Assembly (NCBI GenBank): GCA_016706545.1
Contig: JADJJK010000002.1
Coordinates: forward strand, 279,696 to 343,695
Source of the DNA: Myxococcales bacterium
GTDB taxonomy: Bacteria > Myxococcota_A > Polyangia > Haliangiales > Haliangiaceae
Length of the DNA: 64,000 nt
Reading direction: 5' to 3'
Below, piece by piece: positions 21,966 through 36,716 of this stretch. Made by a program: the position numbers and the translations under genes. Positions within the stretch are counted from its first letter, which is position 1, and each line of letters starts with the position of its first letter. The notes under the pieces are model-generated. The model searched no databases and was not told the DNA's origin. It saw only the letters and a program-made list of their open reading frames with translations.

Positions 21966-23417
21966 ATGTTTCCTGACGACGGCACCTTCGATCCAAGCCC
22001 GGTCCATCTCCCGGTGTCGAGGGCCGCGCGACGTCGAGCCCGCCGGATGCGGTCCACGCCGCCGCCATCGCGTCCGCCGTCGCCGCCCGCGCCGCCGCCC
22101 TCTGCGTCGCCATCGCCGTCGCCGCGATCGCCGCGGCCACCCCACGCCCCAGGGCTGTGGCGGTCGCTTGCCAAGGTGGGCCTTGTCCTCCTGGGCGTCG
22201 CCGCCGTGGTGATGGCGGCGCTGCCGCTTGGGCGCCTGCCCAGAGACCTCCTCCTGGCCTGGCCGCTCTACCTGGTGGCCAGCGCGCCGCACCTGGTCCT
22301 GGTGACCAACCGCCTGCTCTTGACCTATCAGCACAGCACGCTGACCGGGACCTCGTTGCCACACACCGCCGGCCAGTGGGTCAAGTCGCGCGCCCGGCGA
22401 CTGGGCCTCTCTGCCCTCCGCGTCGAGCACCTGGGTGACCTGGGCGTGGGCAGCTTCTATCACGGAGCCTCCAACGCGATCGGCCTGGCGGGCCCGGTCC
22501 ACGACGCGCACTCGGTGGCGGCCCACGCCACCGCGGCGCACGAGCTTGGGCATGCGTGGGTCACTCGACATGCCCCGGTCCGGGCACGCCTTGGGACGTG
22601 GAGCCGCAAGTACGCGGGCCGGTTGTTTCACTGGGGCATGGGCGGGCTCTTTGGCGCCGCGATGATCGGCGAGCCGGCGATCCTGCCTGCGGCGCTGGGG
22701 TTTCTCGGCGTCGCGCTCGGCGCCCGGCTCTTGATCGTCCTCGAGGAGGCCAGCGCCAGCGAGATCGCCCTGCGTGAGCTGCAGGCGGTGGGCTTTAGCG
22801 CCGCCCAGATGAAGGAGGCTCGCCACGACCTGCGCTGGGCGCTCTCCACGTACGGCCTCCACGCGCTGGGGCACGCGGTGCCGCTGCTCCTGGCGCCTTA
22901 CCTGTGCCAGTTCTTCGGCGACGGCCTGCTAACGCCCGGCCACGGGTGGTCCGCGCTGCACGCGCAGCTCGCCAGCGCGACGGCGTGGGTCGCGCTCGGG
23001 TGCAGCGCGTGGCTCTTGGCGACGCTCGTCATCGCCACCTGCTTCCGCAACTCCTTCGCCAAGCTGGGGCTCGGCTCGTGGGCGGTGCTGCTCCTGGGGC
23101 TCTTCTGCGCCACCGTGATGACCCTGCTGACCTGGCATCAGCCAGTGGGCCAAGCTGCGCCCGTGGCGGCGGCGCTGGCGGCGTGGGCGCAGTGGGCGCT
23201 GGTGTTCGCGCCCATCTCCAGGCTGCTGGGGTTCCTCGGCACCGCGGTCGTGCCGTCAAGCGCCAAGCCCGACCAGCCAAGCACCGTCCTCGCCGCCCTC
23301 CGCCTGCAACAGCTCCTGGCGTGCGAACCGGAGCCCGGCGCGCGAGCGCAGCTCCTGTTTCCGCTGCTGGCGCTCTTGCCCACCGCCCCCCTCGCGCTGA
23401 CGATCCTTGGGAGCTGA
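21966..23417 (+). CDS. YugP-like zinc metallopeptidase, membrane-embedded
   Basis: 483 residues. A Pro/Ser-rich, Arg-containing cytoplasmic tail (1-60) precedes hydrophobic helices at about 65-105. The peptidase motif AAHELGHAW follows, with a helical pair after it (LFGAAMIGEPAIL, LGFLGVALGARLL). EEASASEIAL may supply the third ligand, and further transmembrane helices run to about 430. This is the organisation of YugP-type neutral zinc peptidases with a C-terminal membrane extension. The substrate is unknown; membrane-protein quality control is plausible. The ATG at 21966 was chosen because the upstream in-frame region lacks coding bias. Confidence 0.78.
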   Translation: MFPDDGTFDPSPVHLPVSRAARRRARRMRSTPPPSRPPSPPAPPPSASPSPSPRSPRPPHAPGLWRSLAKVGLVLLGVAAVVMAALPLGRLPRDLLLAWPLYLVASAPHLVLVTNRLLLTYQHSTLTGTSLPHTAGQWVKSRARRLGLSALRVEHLGDLGVGSFYHGASNAIGLAGPVHDAHSVAAHATAAHELGHAWVTRHAPVRARLGTWSRKYAGRLFHWGMGGLFGAAMIGEPAILPAALGFLGVALGARLLIVLEEASASEIALRELQAVGFSAAQMKEARHDLRWALSTYGLHALGHAVPLLLAPYLCQFFGDGLLTPGHGWSALHAQLASATAWVALGCSAWLLATLVIATCFRNSFAKLGLGSWAVLLLGLFCATVMTLLTWHQPVGQAAPVAAALAAWAQWALVFAPISRLLGFLGTAVVPSSAKPDQPSTVLAALRLQQLLACEPEPGARAQLLFPLLALLPTAPLALTILGS

Positions 23418-23555
23418 CCCGAGCCAACCCTCGGCTCGCTCGAGCTGGCCCGATCGCACGCCGGTGCGAGAAGCCTTCCTTGCTTCGACCTGCTGGCCTG
23501 CGCTAGCCTCGAAGCTGCACCGTCAGCAACCAAGCACGTGTGCGGGAGAGAAGTG

Positions 23556-24656
23556 ATGAGAGCTCGCTCGTGCTTCGCCGCCATCGTCTTGCACGTGGGG
23601 TGGATCGTGGGATGCGCCACCACGGGATGCACCGTGGACGGCGTCCGCTTCTCAGCGGGACAACCGGACGCGGGCCTCGACGCACCCGCGCCCCCCCGCT
23701 CGAGCCTCGCGGTGACCAAGGTCGGAGATGGGACCGTGACCTCCTCCCCCGCCGCCATCGACTGCGGCACGACCTGCACCTCCCTGTTCCTCACCGGGAC
23801 CTCGGTCACGCTCACGGCGACGCCGAACGCTGGCTCCGTCTTCACCGGCTGGTCGAGCGCCGACTGCCGCGGCACCGCGCCCTGCTCCGTGCTCCTGGCC
23901 GGCGACACGACCACCATCACCGCCACGTTCGTCGCGCGCGGCAGCGCCACGTTCGCCGCCTCTGGCGAATTCACCGTCCCCGCGGGCGTGGCCAAGGTCC
24001 GCGTCCTCGCCATCGGCGGCGGCGGCGGCGGCGCCAACGGCCATCAGGGCGGCGGTGGCGCTGGCCGCGTCGCCACCGCCGTGCTCGACGTGACCCCGGG
24101 GACGGTCGTGCCGGTGACCGTCGGCGCGCCCGGCCTCGGCGCCGCCGCGTGCGACAACTGCAACGACATCCTCGGAAACACCGCGGGGGGCGCCTCGTCG
24201 TTTGGCGCGCTCCTGGGCGCCACCGGCGGCAGCACGCCGACCGTGGTCAACGGCCCCGGCGGCAACGGCGGCAGCGGCGGCGGCGGCTCATGCAACTCCG
24301 GCCCGCGCGGCGGCGCCGGCGGATCCGCTGGCGCCAACGGAGGCGCGTGCTCGTACCAGGGTGGCGCCGGTCAAGGCAGCTTCGTCGCCGCCCTCGCCGA
24401 CTTCACCCAGCACACCCTCGCCGCGGCTCCCGGCGGCGCTGGCGGCGCGGCCTCCCACGCTGGCGGCGGCGGTGGCGGCGGCGTCACCCTCGACAGCAAC
24501 GGCCCCAACGCCTCCGACGGCGCCAGCCCCACCTTCAGCGCCAAGGGCGGCAAGGGCTACGGCGCTGGCGGCGGCGCCGGCAGCTACGACGGGAGCAACC
24601 CCGTCCGGTTCGCCGGCGGCAACGGCGCTCGCGGCCTCGTATACGTGGAGTGGTGA
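23556..24656 (+). CDS. Glycine-rich lipoprotein with divergent InlB B-repeat
   Basis: 366 residues. A GGGAGAG Shine-Dalgarno lies just before the ATG. The signal ends in a Cys-rich region (GCATTGC), a likely lipobox. Residues about 55-135 form a divergent InlB B-repeat (VGDGTVTSSP, DCGTTC, TLTATPNAGSVFTGW). The remainder is extremely Gly-rich (GGGGGGANGHQGGGGAG and similar), with a beta-like SATFAASGEFTVPAGV strand at its start. Such proteins are typical secreted surface or matrix proteins of myxobacteria. The same B-repeat type recurs in the Kelch lipoprotein at 53832-56530. Confidence 0.82.
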   Translation: MRARSCFAAIVLHVGWIVGCATTGCTVDGVRFSAGQPDAGLDAPAPPRSSLAVTKVGDGTVTSSPAAIDCGTTCTSLFLTGTSVTLTATPNAGSVFTGWSSADCRGTAPCSVLLAGDTTTITATFVARGSATFAASGEFTVPAGVAKVRVLAIGGGGGGANGHQGGGGAGRVATAVLDVTPGTVVPVTVGAPGLGAAACDNCNDILGNTAGGASSFGALLGATGGSTPTVVNGPGGNGGSGGGGSCNSGPRGGAGGSAGANGGACSYQGGAGQGSFVAALADFTQHTLAAAPGGAGGAASHAGGGGGGGVTLDSNGPNASDGASPTFSAKGGKGYGAGGGAGSYDGSNPVRFAGGNGARGLVYVEW

Positions 24657-24678
24657 CCACCGCGGCCACCGCCCTTGC

Positions 24679-25737
24679 TCACTCCTCCGCGGCGACGGTC
24701 TCGCCGGCGAGGCGCGCGGCGTCTTGCGGCTTGATGCGGCCACTGAGCGCGCCGGCCATGGTCTCGAGCAGGGGCATGCGCACCTTGAGGCGGCGCGCCA
24801 GGCGCTCCACCGCGAGCGCGGCTCGCGCGCCCTCGCAAACCATGGCCTCGCTGCCCAGCTCTCCTCGCGCCATCGCCAGCCCGACCTGATACTCGGTCCC
24901 CTGCCCGCGCGGCGCACCCTCGCTGGCGGTGGAGGCCACCTTGCCATCGGCCGACGGGATCGCTCGCACCAGCAAGTTGCCTAGCCCGGCGAGCCCTGCG
25001 AAGGTCTTGACGTCGCCGCCGGCGGCCACGCCCAGGCGCCCGGCCTCGGCGATCGCGCGGGTGATGAGCACCGCGCGCGGCCCCGGCCCCAGGCGGAGGC
25101 CATCGCACAGCCCAAGCGCGATGGTGTAGGCGCCCGCCATCGCAGAGGCAAGCTCCACCCCGATGACGTCATGCGAGCCGTACACGCGCAGGCCTGGCGG
25201 GGCGCTGATGAGTCGCCGCGTCTCGCGGATGACCTCATCGAACGCCGACGCCACCACCATGGACGCAAACTCGCCTTGCGCCATCTCCAGCGGCAACGCC
25301 GGGCCGGCCAGGACGCCGATGCGCTGGGTGGGGACGCCCTGCGCCACCGCGTCGCTCACCCGCTCGTCGTCCACCGGGCGATCCCCTGCCCCGCCGCCTC
25401 GCGCCAGCGCCCCCACCGCGTGGACCACCAGGTGGCTGCCGTCGAGCACCGCGCCAAGCTCTCGGGCGCGCGCGCGGACATCGGTGGACGCCACCGCCAG
25501 CACCACCAGGTGTGACTCGCGGGCCAGCACCGCAGGATCCGTGGTGACCTCGAGCGGCGGCGGCAGGAGCGCCTCGGGCAAGCGCGCGCAGCGTCGGGTC
25601 TGGCGAACCTGCTCCACCACGGCGGCGTCCCGGGACAGCAGGAACACGCGCCGGCCAGCGCGCGCCACCACCGAGGCCAGCGCCACGCCAAAGGGCCCCG
25701 CGCCGACGATGCCCACCGTGTCTGCGCGCTGGCTCAT
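24679..25737 (-). CDS. GpsA-like NAD-dependent G3P dehydrogenase paralogue lacking both family lysines
   Basis: 352 residues with the GpsA architecture: Rossmann start VGIVGAGPFGVALA, HLVVLAVAS, LAGPALPLEMA, a helical C-terminal domain with ALITRAIAEAGRL-like VLITRAIAEAGRLG, and FAGLAGLGNLL. In true GpsA the loop reads GPSFAKE and the helix AVKNV. Here both lysines, which bind and protonate the substrate, are replaced (GPALPLE and SAMAGAY). The fold and NAD site look intact, but glycerol-3-phosphate chemistry is doubtful. Its ATG overlaps the stop of the upstream acyltransferase (ATGA), which ties it to phospholipid synthesis. It could be a diverged dehydrogenase or a regulatory subunit. Confidence 0.8.
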   Translation of the reverse strand: MSQRADTVGIVGAGPFGVALASVVARAGRRVFLLSRDAAVVEQVRQTRRCARLPEALLPPPLEVTTDPAVLARESHLVVLAVASTDVRARARELGAVLDGSHLVVHAVGALARGGGAGDRPVDDERVSDAVAQGVPTQRIGVLAGPALPLEMAQGEFASMVVASAFDEVIRETRRLISAPPGLRVYGSHDVIGVELASAMAGAYTIALGLCDGLRLGPGPRAVLITRAIAEAGRLGVAAGGDVKTFAGLAGLGNLLVRAIPSADGKVASTASEGAPRGQGTEYQVGLAMARGELGSEAMVCEGARAALAVERLARRLKVRMPLLETMAGALSGRIKPQDAARLAGETVAAEE

Positions 25738-27377
25738 AGGGCCTCCGTCGCCCCCGGCGCCAGGACGTGCGCCGTGCGGTTCTGGTAGTAGTAGAGGAGC
25801 TGCACGTCGTCGACGTGGATCACCGAGCCCTCGCGCACCGCGGCGCGCCGCGTGTGATACGACGACAGCCCGCGCAGCGCGTCGTCGAGCACGGCCTCGT
25901 CGTCCTGGCCGGTGAGCAGCGGATGCTCGGCGCCCCACTGCGGGTTGCCGATCAGGTGGGTGCGCAGCGCGCTCAAGCGCTCGAGCGCGGTCTGCATCGG
26001 CACCACCATCCGGCTCTTGGGGCTGCGCATCAGCCGGTAGACATCGCGCGTGCCGTTGATGGCCGCGATGGCGTCATAGAGCATGCGCGCCACCAGGTGC
26101 GTGGCGTGGAACACGGTGAGCCGCGGGTAGGCCGCGGACAGGCGCCGCCCCAGCGCGCGCGTGTACTCGGCGTCGCGCTGATCGTCGTCGGTGATCTCGC
26201 CATCGGCGCCGCGCAAGAAGGTCGCCGGATCGACCACGCGCCCGGCCCGATCGATCGACTCGCCGTCGTCCGTGACGTCGTTGCCAAACGGATCCAGCGG
26301 CCGGCCAAAGCGGACCATCACCGACCCCTCATGCACCAGCATCTTGCGCACGAACTCGATGATCCGGCCGATGCGCGAGAACTCGTCGTCGGTGATGATG
26401 TACCGGTTCTTGCCGGTCTCGGCCAGGTAGTCCTCGATCAGGGTCTCGGCCTCCAGCACCAGCCGATAGTTGATGGTGGCCGGCACGATGTAGATCCGGC
26501 GGTGCGAATGCCCCGCGCGCAGGTTGTTGCGATACGCGGTGACCGAGGTCCCCAGGAGCCCCAGCTTCAGGTGTTTCTCGATGATGTTCGAGCGGCAGCG
26601 AGTGCCCCCTGGGAAGAACAGGGAGTGGTAGCCGTTCTCGAGGAGCACGGTCGAGTACTCCTTGAGCACATCCTTGTACAGCTCGAAGCGCAGGCGGCGG
26701 TCCACGCGGTACGCGCCGAGGTTGCGCATGAAGAAGCTGATGAACGGGTTGGTGAACAGGTTCTTGCCGGCGCCGTAGGTCACGGGCGGCAGGCCCGCGG
26801 CGAGCAGACCAAAGCCGATGACCGGCGAGTCCATGTTGGAGGAGTGCGTGGGCGTCACGATGACGGTGCCCCGCTCTGCGCAGGCGCGCGCGACCTCCAG
26901 CTCGCCGTCTACCGAGATCCGCTCCTCGAGCTGGGCCAGCGCGCGCACGCCGTCGCGCAAGCCGCCGATGGGAGAGAACACAAAGCCCAAGATCGAAGGC
27001 GCCAGGCCCGTGATGAAGCGATAGACCTTGGGATTGAAGCTCCCCACGACATCGCGGCTGTAGTGGCCGACGAGCTGCCGCAGCTCCGCCTGCTTCTCCT
27101 GCTCGCTCATCGACAGCAGGCGCCGCGACAGATCGCGCCAGCGCTCCGCCTGCGCCGAGTTACCGCTGCTCTCGAGGCGCTTGGTCTCCGAGAAGCAGAC
27201 GTCGTTGATGACGTACTCGAGCGACGACTCCGCGCCTGTCTTGGACGCGGCGACCTGCCTGCTCACCACCCGCCGCTCGACCTCCGCCAGCAGACGCTCG
27301 CGATCGTGGTTGAAGTGTTCCAGGCGATTTTCGGCCTCTCGAACCGGCCGCGGGTCGGGCATGCCTGGTTCTACCAT
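25734..27377 (-). CDS. PlsB-type glycerol-3-phosphate acyltransferase-like protein
   Basis: About 547 residues from the ATG at 27377 (another ATG at 27362). The PlsB/LPLAT acyltransferase domain has the HxxxxD box THSSNMDS, the substrate block GAGKNLFTNP, FFPGGTRCRS (block III, with Gly where FPEGTRS has Glu) and the VPATINY block. A long helical N-terminal region (about 1-150) and a C-terminal region of about 170 residues flank the domain, as in PlsB rather than the short PlsC enzymes. Predicted role: membrane-associated transfer of acyl chains to glycerol-3-phosphate. Its stop overlaps the GpsA-like start by 4 nt, indicating a two-gene operon. Confidence 0.82.
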   Translation of the reverse strand: MVEPGMPDPRPVREAENRLEHFNHDRERLLAEVERRVVSRQVAASKTGAESSLEYVINDVCFSETKRLESSGNSAQAERWRDLSRRLLSMSEQEKQAELRQLVGHYSRDVVGSFNPKVYRFITGLAPSILGFVFSPIGGLRDGVRALAQLEERISVDGELEVARACAERGTVIVTPTHSSNMDSPVIGFGLLAAGLPPVTYGAGKNLFTNPFISFFMRNLGAYRVDRRLRFELYKDVLKEYSTVLLENGYHSLFFPGGTRCRSNIIEKHLKLGLLGTSVTAYRNNLRAGHSHRRIYIVPATINYRLVLEAETLIEDYLAETGKNRYIITDDEFSRIGRIIEFVRKMLVHEGSVMVRFGRPLDPFGNDVTDDGESIDRAGRVVDPATFLRGADGEITDDDQRDAEYTRALGRRLSAAYPRLTVFHATHLVARMLYDAIAAINGTRDVYRLMRSPKSRMVVPMQTALERLSALRTHLIGNPQWGAEHPLLTGQDDEAVLDDALRGLSSYHTRRAAVREGSVIHVDDVQLLYYYQNRTAHVLAPGATEAL

Positions 27378-27637
27378 GCGGCGGCGCGCACAGCCGAGCC
27401 CCGCTGGCCACGCCCCGGCGCCCACGCGAAGGGCTCCGACCGAGAAGCAGGTGGGACGGCCAAGCAAACTGGGCCATTAGCCCTTGCGGCGGCCCCAGAA
27501 CCTGTGCTTTGGATCAGTACCACGCAGCTCCTTGGGCTTTTGAGGCGCTGTGGAAGGCGATGGACCGCGGCGCAGGACAGCTCTTGTCCTCGCGGAGGGC
27601 CAGGGCGCCTGTCCAGTAAGGAGACGTGGGACCTCCG

Positions 27638-31620
<3,983 letters not shown>

Positions 31621-31714
31621 GCCGGAGCGGCAGCGGCAGCCCGAGCCGCAGCGGCAGCCCGAGCGGCAAGCCGCAGCCCGAGCCGCAGCCTGAGCGGCAG
31701 CGGCGTGCCCGAGC

Positions 31715-31755
31715 CTTCGGCCGCTGGACGATGATCCATCGGCCAGCGGCCGAAG
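31715..31755. terminator. Strong bidirectional hairpin between recQ and the FHA activator gene
   Basis: cttcggccgctgg and ccagcggccgaag are perfect 13-bp arms separated by 15 nt, ending 6 nt before the stop of the convergent gene. The preceding 31621-31710 is a cggcagcccgagc-type repeat. There is no long U-run, as is usual in this window. Confidence 0.65.
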
Positions 31756-31760
31756 CCGTC

Positions 31761-33620
<1,860 letters not shown>

Positions 33621-33694
33621 GACATCATTCCCGCAGACCGCGCGGGCTCCTGGACCGATGAGCCTACTACACATCGCGGACGGTGCGCGCCGGA

Positions 33695-34783
33695 TCACTC
33701 GTCGAGGGCGCGGTCCGCGCGAGCCTTGCGGCCGCGGGAAGCGGCGGAGGCGATCCCCAGCTCCTGCAGCTTCTTGCGCAGCGTGTTGCGGCTGAGCCCC
33801 AGGAGCTCCGCGGCCTTCACCTGGTTGCCGCCGGTGTGGGCCAGCACCACGTCGAAGAGCGGCCGCTCCACGCGCGAGAGCACCTTCTCGTATAGATCGT
33901 CGACGGGATAGCCGTCGATCCGGGCCATCAGGCCCTTGAGCTTGGCCTTCACCAGGTCCTCGAGAGACAGATCCTCGAGCGGCACCCGCTCCGCCACCAC
34001 CGGCAGGACCTCGTCCACGTCCCCGGCCTCGATCCGCGAGCCAGTCACCCGCAGCACCAGGCGCCGGGACACCGACTTGAGCTCCGCGACGTTGCCCGGC
34101 CATGGATACGCCTGCAGCCGCGCCACGGCGCGCGACGACACGGCGATGGGCCCCCGCCCGATCTCGACGGCGTAGTGCATCCGCCAGCGCTCGAACAGCT
34201 TCGGGAGATCGTCCGCGCGGTCGCGCAGCGGCGGCATGTCGATGCGCTGGCTGGCGATGGCGTTGTAGAGGTCCACCGACAGCACCTTGGCCGCCACCGC
34301 CTGCTCGAGATCCAGATCCGCGGTGACCACCAGGCGCACGTCGTAGCCGTCGCTCGCCTCCGGCCCGCCGGCGCGCAGGTCGCCATCGACCTCGCCCTTG
34401 CGCCCGTCCCGTCCGCGGATCGCGCGGCGCAAGGTGCGCTGCGACAGCGCGGACATATCGCACACGTCCTTGACCAGCAAGGTGCCACCGCGCGCGGCGT
34501 GCAAGGCCGGGCGCGCGCGCGCGCAGGCATCGTCCGCCGGCGCCTGCTCCGGAGGCACGTCGGCCCCCTCGAAGCTGGGTCGCACCGCGACGAACCGCCC
34601 GCCCCGCCGAGACCCGCGCTGGTGAAGCACGCGAGCCACCAGCTCGCGGCCAGTGCCGTGCTCGCCGCAGATGAGGACCGGACGTTCCCCGGCGGCGTAA
34701 CGCTCCACCGCGGCCATCACCTCGCGCATCGGCAGACTCTCGGCGACCATGAAGTCGGCGGCGCGCAAGGTGGGCGATAGCAT
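33695..34783 (-). CDS. Degenerate AAA+ (NtrC-like) regulator with Fis-type DNA-binding domain
   Basis: 362 residues; GAGGA lies about 8 nt before the ATG. The fold is that of a sigma-54 activator, but the ATPase is worn: Walker A reads GEHGTGRE (Lys to Arg), Walker B reads GGTLLVKDV instead of LFLDEI, and the GAFTGA loop is missing, replaced by a Pro/Ala-rich segment. The C-terminus keeps an intact Fis helix-turn-helix (VKAAELLGLSRNTLRKKL). It probably binds DNA but neither hydrolyses ATP efficiently nor activates sigma-54; a repressor or architectural role is likely. It starts 31 nt after the dusB stop, echoing the dusB-fis operon of enterobacteria. Confidence 0.82.
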   Translation of the reverse strand: MLSPTLRAADFMVAESLPMREVMAAVERYAAGERPVLICGEHGTGRELVARVLHQRGSRRGGRFVAVRPSFEGADVPPEQAPADDACARARPALHAARGGTLLVKDVCDMSALSQRTLRRAIRGRDGRKGEVDGDLRAGGPEASDGYDVRLVVTADLDLEQAVAAKVLSVDLYNAIASQRIDMPPLRDRADDLPKLFERWRMHYAVEIGRGPIAVSSRAVARLQAYPWPGNVAELKSVSRRLVLRVTGSRIEAGDVDEVLPVVAERVPLEDLSLEDLVKAKLKGLMARIDGYPVDDLYEKVLSRVERPLFDVVLAHTGGNQVKAAELLGLSRNTLRKKLQELGIASAASRGRKARADRALDE

Positions 34784-34813
34784 CGTCTGATTCCTCGTCG
34801 AGCGCGAGCGCGG

Positions 34814-35983
34814 CTAGGCCGCGTCGCCGATGTCATGGCCGGGGTTGCCGCGCTTCGCGAGGTCGCCAGCGCGCCCCGCGTCATCCTCGCCGCTGCCGCT
34901 GTCCTCGAGGCCGATGGACTCCTCGGCCGGCGATCCGGTACCTGGCTCCGGGTCAGCGAGCGGCGCGAGCACGTCCCTTGCGCCGCGCCGCTGGCGAGGC
35001 GCGTTGGCGAGGCGCTCGACGAAGAACCGCTCGACCTGCTCGATGGCCGCCTGCGCCGTGGTGGCCGCCCAGACCTCGATGCGCAGCGCGTTGCAGCCGT
35101 AGAGCCCGCGCGCGTACCAGCCGCAGGCCTTGCGCACCTCGTGCAACGTGCGCGGGCCGCCCTTGAGCTGCAAGATGAGGCCGACGTGGCGTCGGAAGGT
35201 GGTCAGGCGCTCCTCGAGCGTGGGCGGCCCCGGATCCACCTGGCCGGCGCACACCGCGCGGATCCGCGCGAACAGCCACGGGTTGCCCATCGCGCCGCGG
35301 CCGATCATCACCGCGTCACAGCCGGTGGCCCGGCGCATGGCCAGGTACCCCTCGACATCGACGACATCGCCGTTGCCCACCACCGGGATCTCCGACGGGA
35401 CCGCCGCTCGGACCGCGGCGATGATGCCCAGGTCGCTCGCGCCCGAGAAGCCCTGGGAGCGCGTCCGCCCGTGGACCGTGATCATGCGCGCCCCGGCGTC
35501 CACCATGGCGCACGCGAACTCCGGCGCGTTGCGCTCGTCCTGGCTCCAGCCAGCGCGGTGCTTGACCGTGACCGGCACGTGCGCCGGCACCGCGGCGACC
35601 ACCGCGCGCACCAGCGACTGCGCCACCTTGGGCTCGCGCATCAGCGCAGAGCCGCAGTCGCCGGCCACCACGCGCTTGGCGGGGCAGCCCATGTTGATGT
35701 CCACCAGCGACGCGCCGATCTCCACCGCCATCTCGGCGGCGCGCTGCATGGGCTCTTCCTCGCGGCCGAAGATCTGAACGCCAAACGGGCGCCCCCCGAG
35801 GCTCGCGGTGAGCTTGCCGGTGGTCTTGCGGTCGCCCTTGGTGAGCGCGTGCGCGCTGAGAAACTCTGTGATCGTCAGGCCCACTCCGAACTCCTCGCAC
35901 ACGGTGCGGAAGGGCAGGTCCGTGACCGCGGCCATCGGCGCCAGCAGGACCGGAGGATCGATGGCGATCGGAAACGGAGACAT
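34814..35983 (-). CDS. dusB: tRNA-dihydrouridine synthase, DusB-type
   Basis: 389 residues. A TIM-barrel FMN enzyme that reduces uridine to dihydrouridine in tRNA D-loops. Visible motifs: LAPMAAVTDLPFR at the N-terminus, DINMGCPAKRV with the catalytic Cys, KHRAGWSQDE, VHGRTRSQGFSG, VVGNGDV and MIGRGAMGNPW. The length matches the family up to about residue 325. The acidic Gly/Ser/Glu tail after it is extra and disordered. Transcribed in the same direction as the degenerate Fis-type regulator 31 nt downstream. Confidence 0.93.
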   Translation of the reverse strand: MSPFPIAIDPPVLLAPMAAVTDLPFRTVCEEFGVGLTITEFLSAHALTKGDRKTTGKLTASLGGRPFGVQIFGREEEPMQRAAEMAVEIGASLVDINMGCPAKRVVAGDCGSALMREPKVAQSLVRAVVAAVPAHVPVTVKHRAGWSQDERNAPEFACAMVDAGARMITVHGRTRSQGFSGASDLGIIAAVRAAVPSEIPVVGNGDVVDVEGYLAMRRATGCDAVMIGRGAMGNPWLFARIRAVCAGQVDPGPPTLEERLTTFRRHVGLILQLKGGPRTLHEVRKACGWYARGLYGCNALRIEVWAATTAQAAIEQVERFFVERLANAPRQRRGARDVLAPLADPEPGTGSPAEESIGLEDSGSGEDDAGRAGDLAKRGNPGHDIGDAA

Positions 35984-36034
35984 GGACCAACCGAACGTAT
36001 ACCGAAGTGGTCCGCGCCTCGCAACGCGAAGCTG

Positions 36035-36712
36035 CTACAACGCCGCGGCGGCGGCCTCGTCGTTGACGTTGGCGAAGGCGCGCAGCGTCGGATCGACCGC
36101 GCGCACCTCGTCCTCCTCGATCCAGCAGCCCCGCAACTCCGGATCTTGCAAGGCCGCGGCAACCTTGAGCTGGCGCGCCGCCAGCCGGCGGCGCACCACC
36201 GGCAAGCACCGAGGTCCCCACAGCGCCACCAGCGGCTCGAGCCGTCCGCCCAGGCGAAACGCCACCACGTCGACCTCGGAGGCTGCGTGTGCGCCGCGCG
36301 ACGTCACGCGCCCAAGCAGCAGGTCCAGCACCGCGCCGCCGAGGTGCGGCATGTCCACCGCCACCGCCAGCAGCCAGCCAGGCGACTGCGCCAGGCCTGC
36401 GCCGATGCCCGCTAGCGGCCCAAGGCCGGGCTCCGGATCGATCACCGTGGGGTGGGTGGTCCAGGCCGCGGGCTCGGCCACCGACACCAGGATGCGGCTT
36501 GCTCGCGGCGCCAGCTCGGCGGTCAGTCGGTCGAGCAAGGTGACGCCGCCGGTGCAAAGGAGCGCCTTGTTGCGGCCGTCGAGCCGCCGGCTGCGCCCCC
36601 CCGCGAGGATGAGCGCCGTGAGCTCGGGGACCTTGGCCTGCGGACTCGTCATCGCCATCGTCTTCGCCTTCGTCAGCGCGTTCGTCGGCGCCTTCGTCAT
36701 CGCCTTCGTCAT
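36035..36712 (-). CDS. mobA: Molybdenum cofactor guanylyltransferase-like protein
   Basis: 225 residues. The nucleotidyltransferase signature LILAGGRSRRLDGRNKALL is followed by DPEPGLGPLAGIGAGL and AVDMPHLGG (metal-binding Asp), as in MobA, which couples GMP to molybdopterin. The N-terminus repeats MTKA (an ATGACGAAGGCG DNA repeat), so the exact start is uncertain: 36712, 36700 or 36652. The 36712 ATG lies only 4 nt after the stop of the upstream M24-like gene, indicating translational coupling. No other molybdopterin gene is in the window, so a related sugar or nucleotide transferase role cannot be excluded. Confidence 0.8.
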   Translation of the reverse strand: MTKAMTKAPTNALTKAKTMAMTSPQAKVPELTALILAGGRSRRLDGRNKALLCTGGVTLLDRLTAELAPRASRILVSVAEPAAWTTHPTVIDPEPGLGPLAGIGAGLAQSPGWLLAVAVDMPHLGGAVLDLLLGRVTSRGAHAASEVDVVAFRLGGRLEPLVALWGPRCLPVVRRRLAARQLKVAAALQDPELRGCWIEEDEVRAVDPTLRAFANVNDEAAAAAL

Positions 36713-36716
36713 CGCC

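Noticed and set aside
27478..27600. Minus-strand frame ending GTDPKHRFWGRRKG between the PlsB-like gene and recQ
   Set aside because: The ending looks protein-like, but no start codon with a ribosome-binding site is present and the upstream part is composition-driven; a short unannotated protein remains possible.
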